31,616 nt of DNA, from assembly GCA_964369625.1 (NCBI GenBank), contig CAYJFC010000014.1, positions 1 through 31,616 of the forward strand, read 5' to 3'. Both the position numbers and the translations under genes were made by a program. This document shows, piece by piece, positions 31,410 to 31,616 of the stretch. Positions within the stretch are counted from its first letter, which is position 1; each line of letters opens with the position of its first letter. The notes under the pieces are model-generated. The model was given only the letters and a program-made list of their open reading frames with translations, did no database searches and was not told where the DNA came from. Source of the DNA: CAKOSP01 sp964369625 (lineage in GTDB: Bacteria > Bacillota_I > Bacilli_A > RF39 > UBA660).

Positions 31410-31616
31410 TTAAATGCTTGATTTTTTCTTATAATATTTTAAAAAATATTTTTTACCAGCCAACCATAAATATTTATCAACATCCCTTAATGAAAATTCA
31501 GTTATTCCATAATTATTAACGAAAGCAACTAATATTTCTTTAAATAGAACATAATTTCTTAAATCTGCATTCTTAAATTTATAAAATTTATCTTTATTTC
31601 TAAAATGTAATAACAT
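31410..31616 (-). CDS. Unrecognised gene, C-terminal part
   Basis: At least 68 codons remain before the window edge; the ATG exactly at the edge may be internal. The sequence is basic and Tyr/Lys-rich, with the stretch ITEFSLRDVDKYLWLAGKKYF, a helix pair with a Leu-Trp-Leu-x-Gly-Lys element that looks like the C-terminal end of a larger alpha-helical protein. No membrane segment. I do not recognise the family. It ends with TAA at 31410-31412, followed about 100 bp later by a terminator. Confidence 0.55.
   Translation of the reverse strand: MLLHFRNKDKFYKFKNADLRNYVLFKEILVAFVNNYGITEFSLRDVDKYLWLAGKKYFLKYYKKKSSI

Noticed and set aside
1..31616. CRISPR array, insertion sequence, or toxin-antitoxin pair
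   Set aside because: No regularly spaced repeats, no transposase gene and no small two-gene toxin-antitoxin arrangement were found.

Overview
The window is about 31.6 kb of a very AT-rich, Gram-positive-type genome. Bacillus-like gene neighbourhoods survive in it: nifU(yutI)-yutH-yutD-yunB, and dacF-spmA-spmB-rluB. There is a lipoteichoic-acid-style YfhO/GT2 pair, a MurD, mostly AAGGAG-type ribosome binding sites and TGA used as a stop (YfhO ends in an ATGA overlap). This fits an uncultured low-GC Bacilli lineage (RF39, Erysipelotrichia or similar); the placement is inference. Sporulation-associated genes (spmA, spmB, yunB, a yutH-like gene) are present, but no spore regulator or engulfment gene is in view.

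Layout. 1-133: tRNA-Asp (partial) and tRNA-Phe. 167-5412: an S1-domain protein (CvfD/YugI), a NifU-domain protein, YutH-like, YutD and YunB, interleaved with three lineage-specific proteins (one Pro/Val-rich, two with a C-terminal membrane anchor). 5517-8734: a ferredoxin with a cysteine-rich tail, then rluB and the dacF-spmA-spmB operon. 8787-12486: an MFS exporter behind an attenuator-like leader, a Nudix-HAM1 fusion, and a UvrX/PolY-type polymerase. 12511-18068: a single-pass membrane protein, MurD, a small PH-like protein and a Ca2+-type P-ATPase. 25372-31245: an operon of response regulator, histidine kinase, YfhO and GT2, probably glycosylating a cell-wall polymer. 31410-31616: the end of an unrecognised gene.

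18150-25355 is an integrated mobilizable element of about 7.2 kb, bounded by 49-bp direct repeats (45/49 identical). Its backbone is an XRE repressor with divergent promoters, a DUF3173-like protein, a RepA-like ATPase, a MobV relaxase with a candidate oriT, and a tyrosine integrase. The cargo is a three-gene operon on the minus strand: a thymidylate-synthase-fold protein with Asp at the pyrimidine-selecting position, as in dCMP hydroxymethylases; a DUF84 (YjjX-like) nucleoside triphosphatase; and a guanylate-kinase-like NMP kinase. This activity set parallels T4 gp42, gp56 and gp1, which make hydroxymethyl-dCTP and remove dCTP. It is the best candidate here for an undescribed system, either DNA modification or nucleotide-pool defence.

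Other points of interest are the MFS leader (start-stop ATGTAA mini-ORF, intrinsic terminator, and a 9-nt sequence able to cover the SD), the metallothionein-like tail on the ferredoxin, the Nudix-HAM1 fusion, and genes whose promoters lie so close to the start codon that leaderless or near-leaderless mRNAs are expected.
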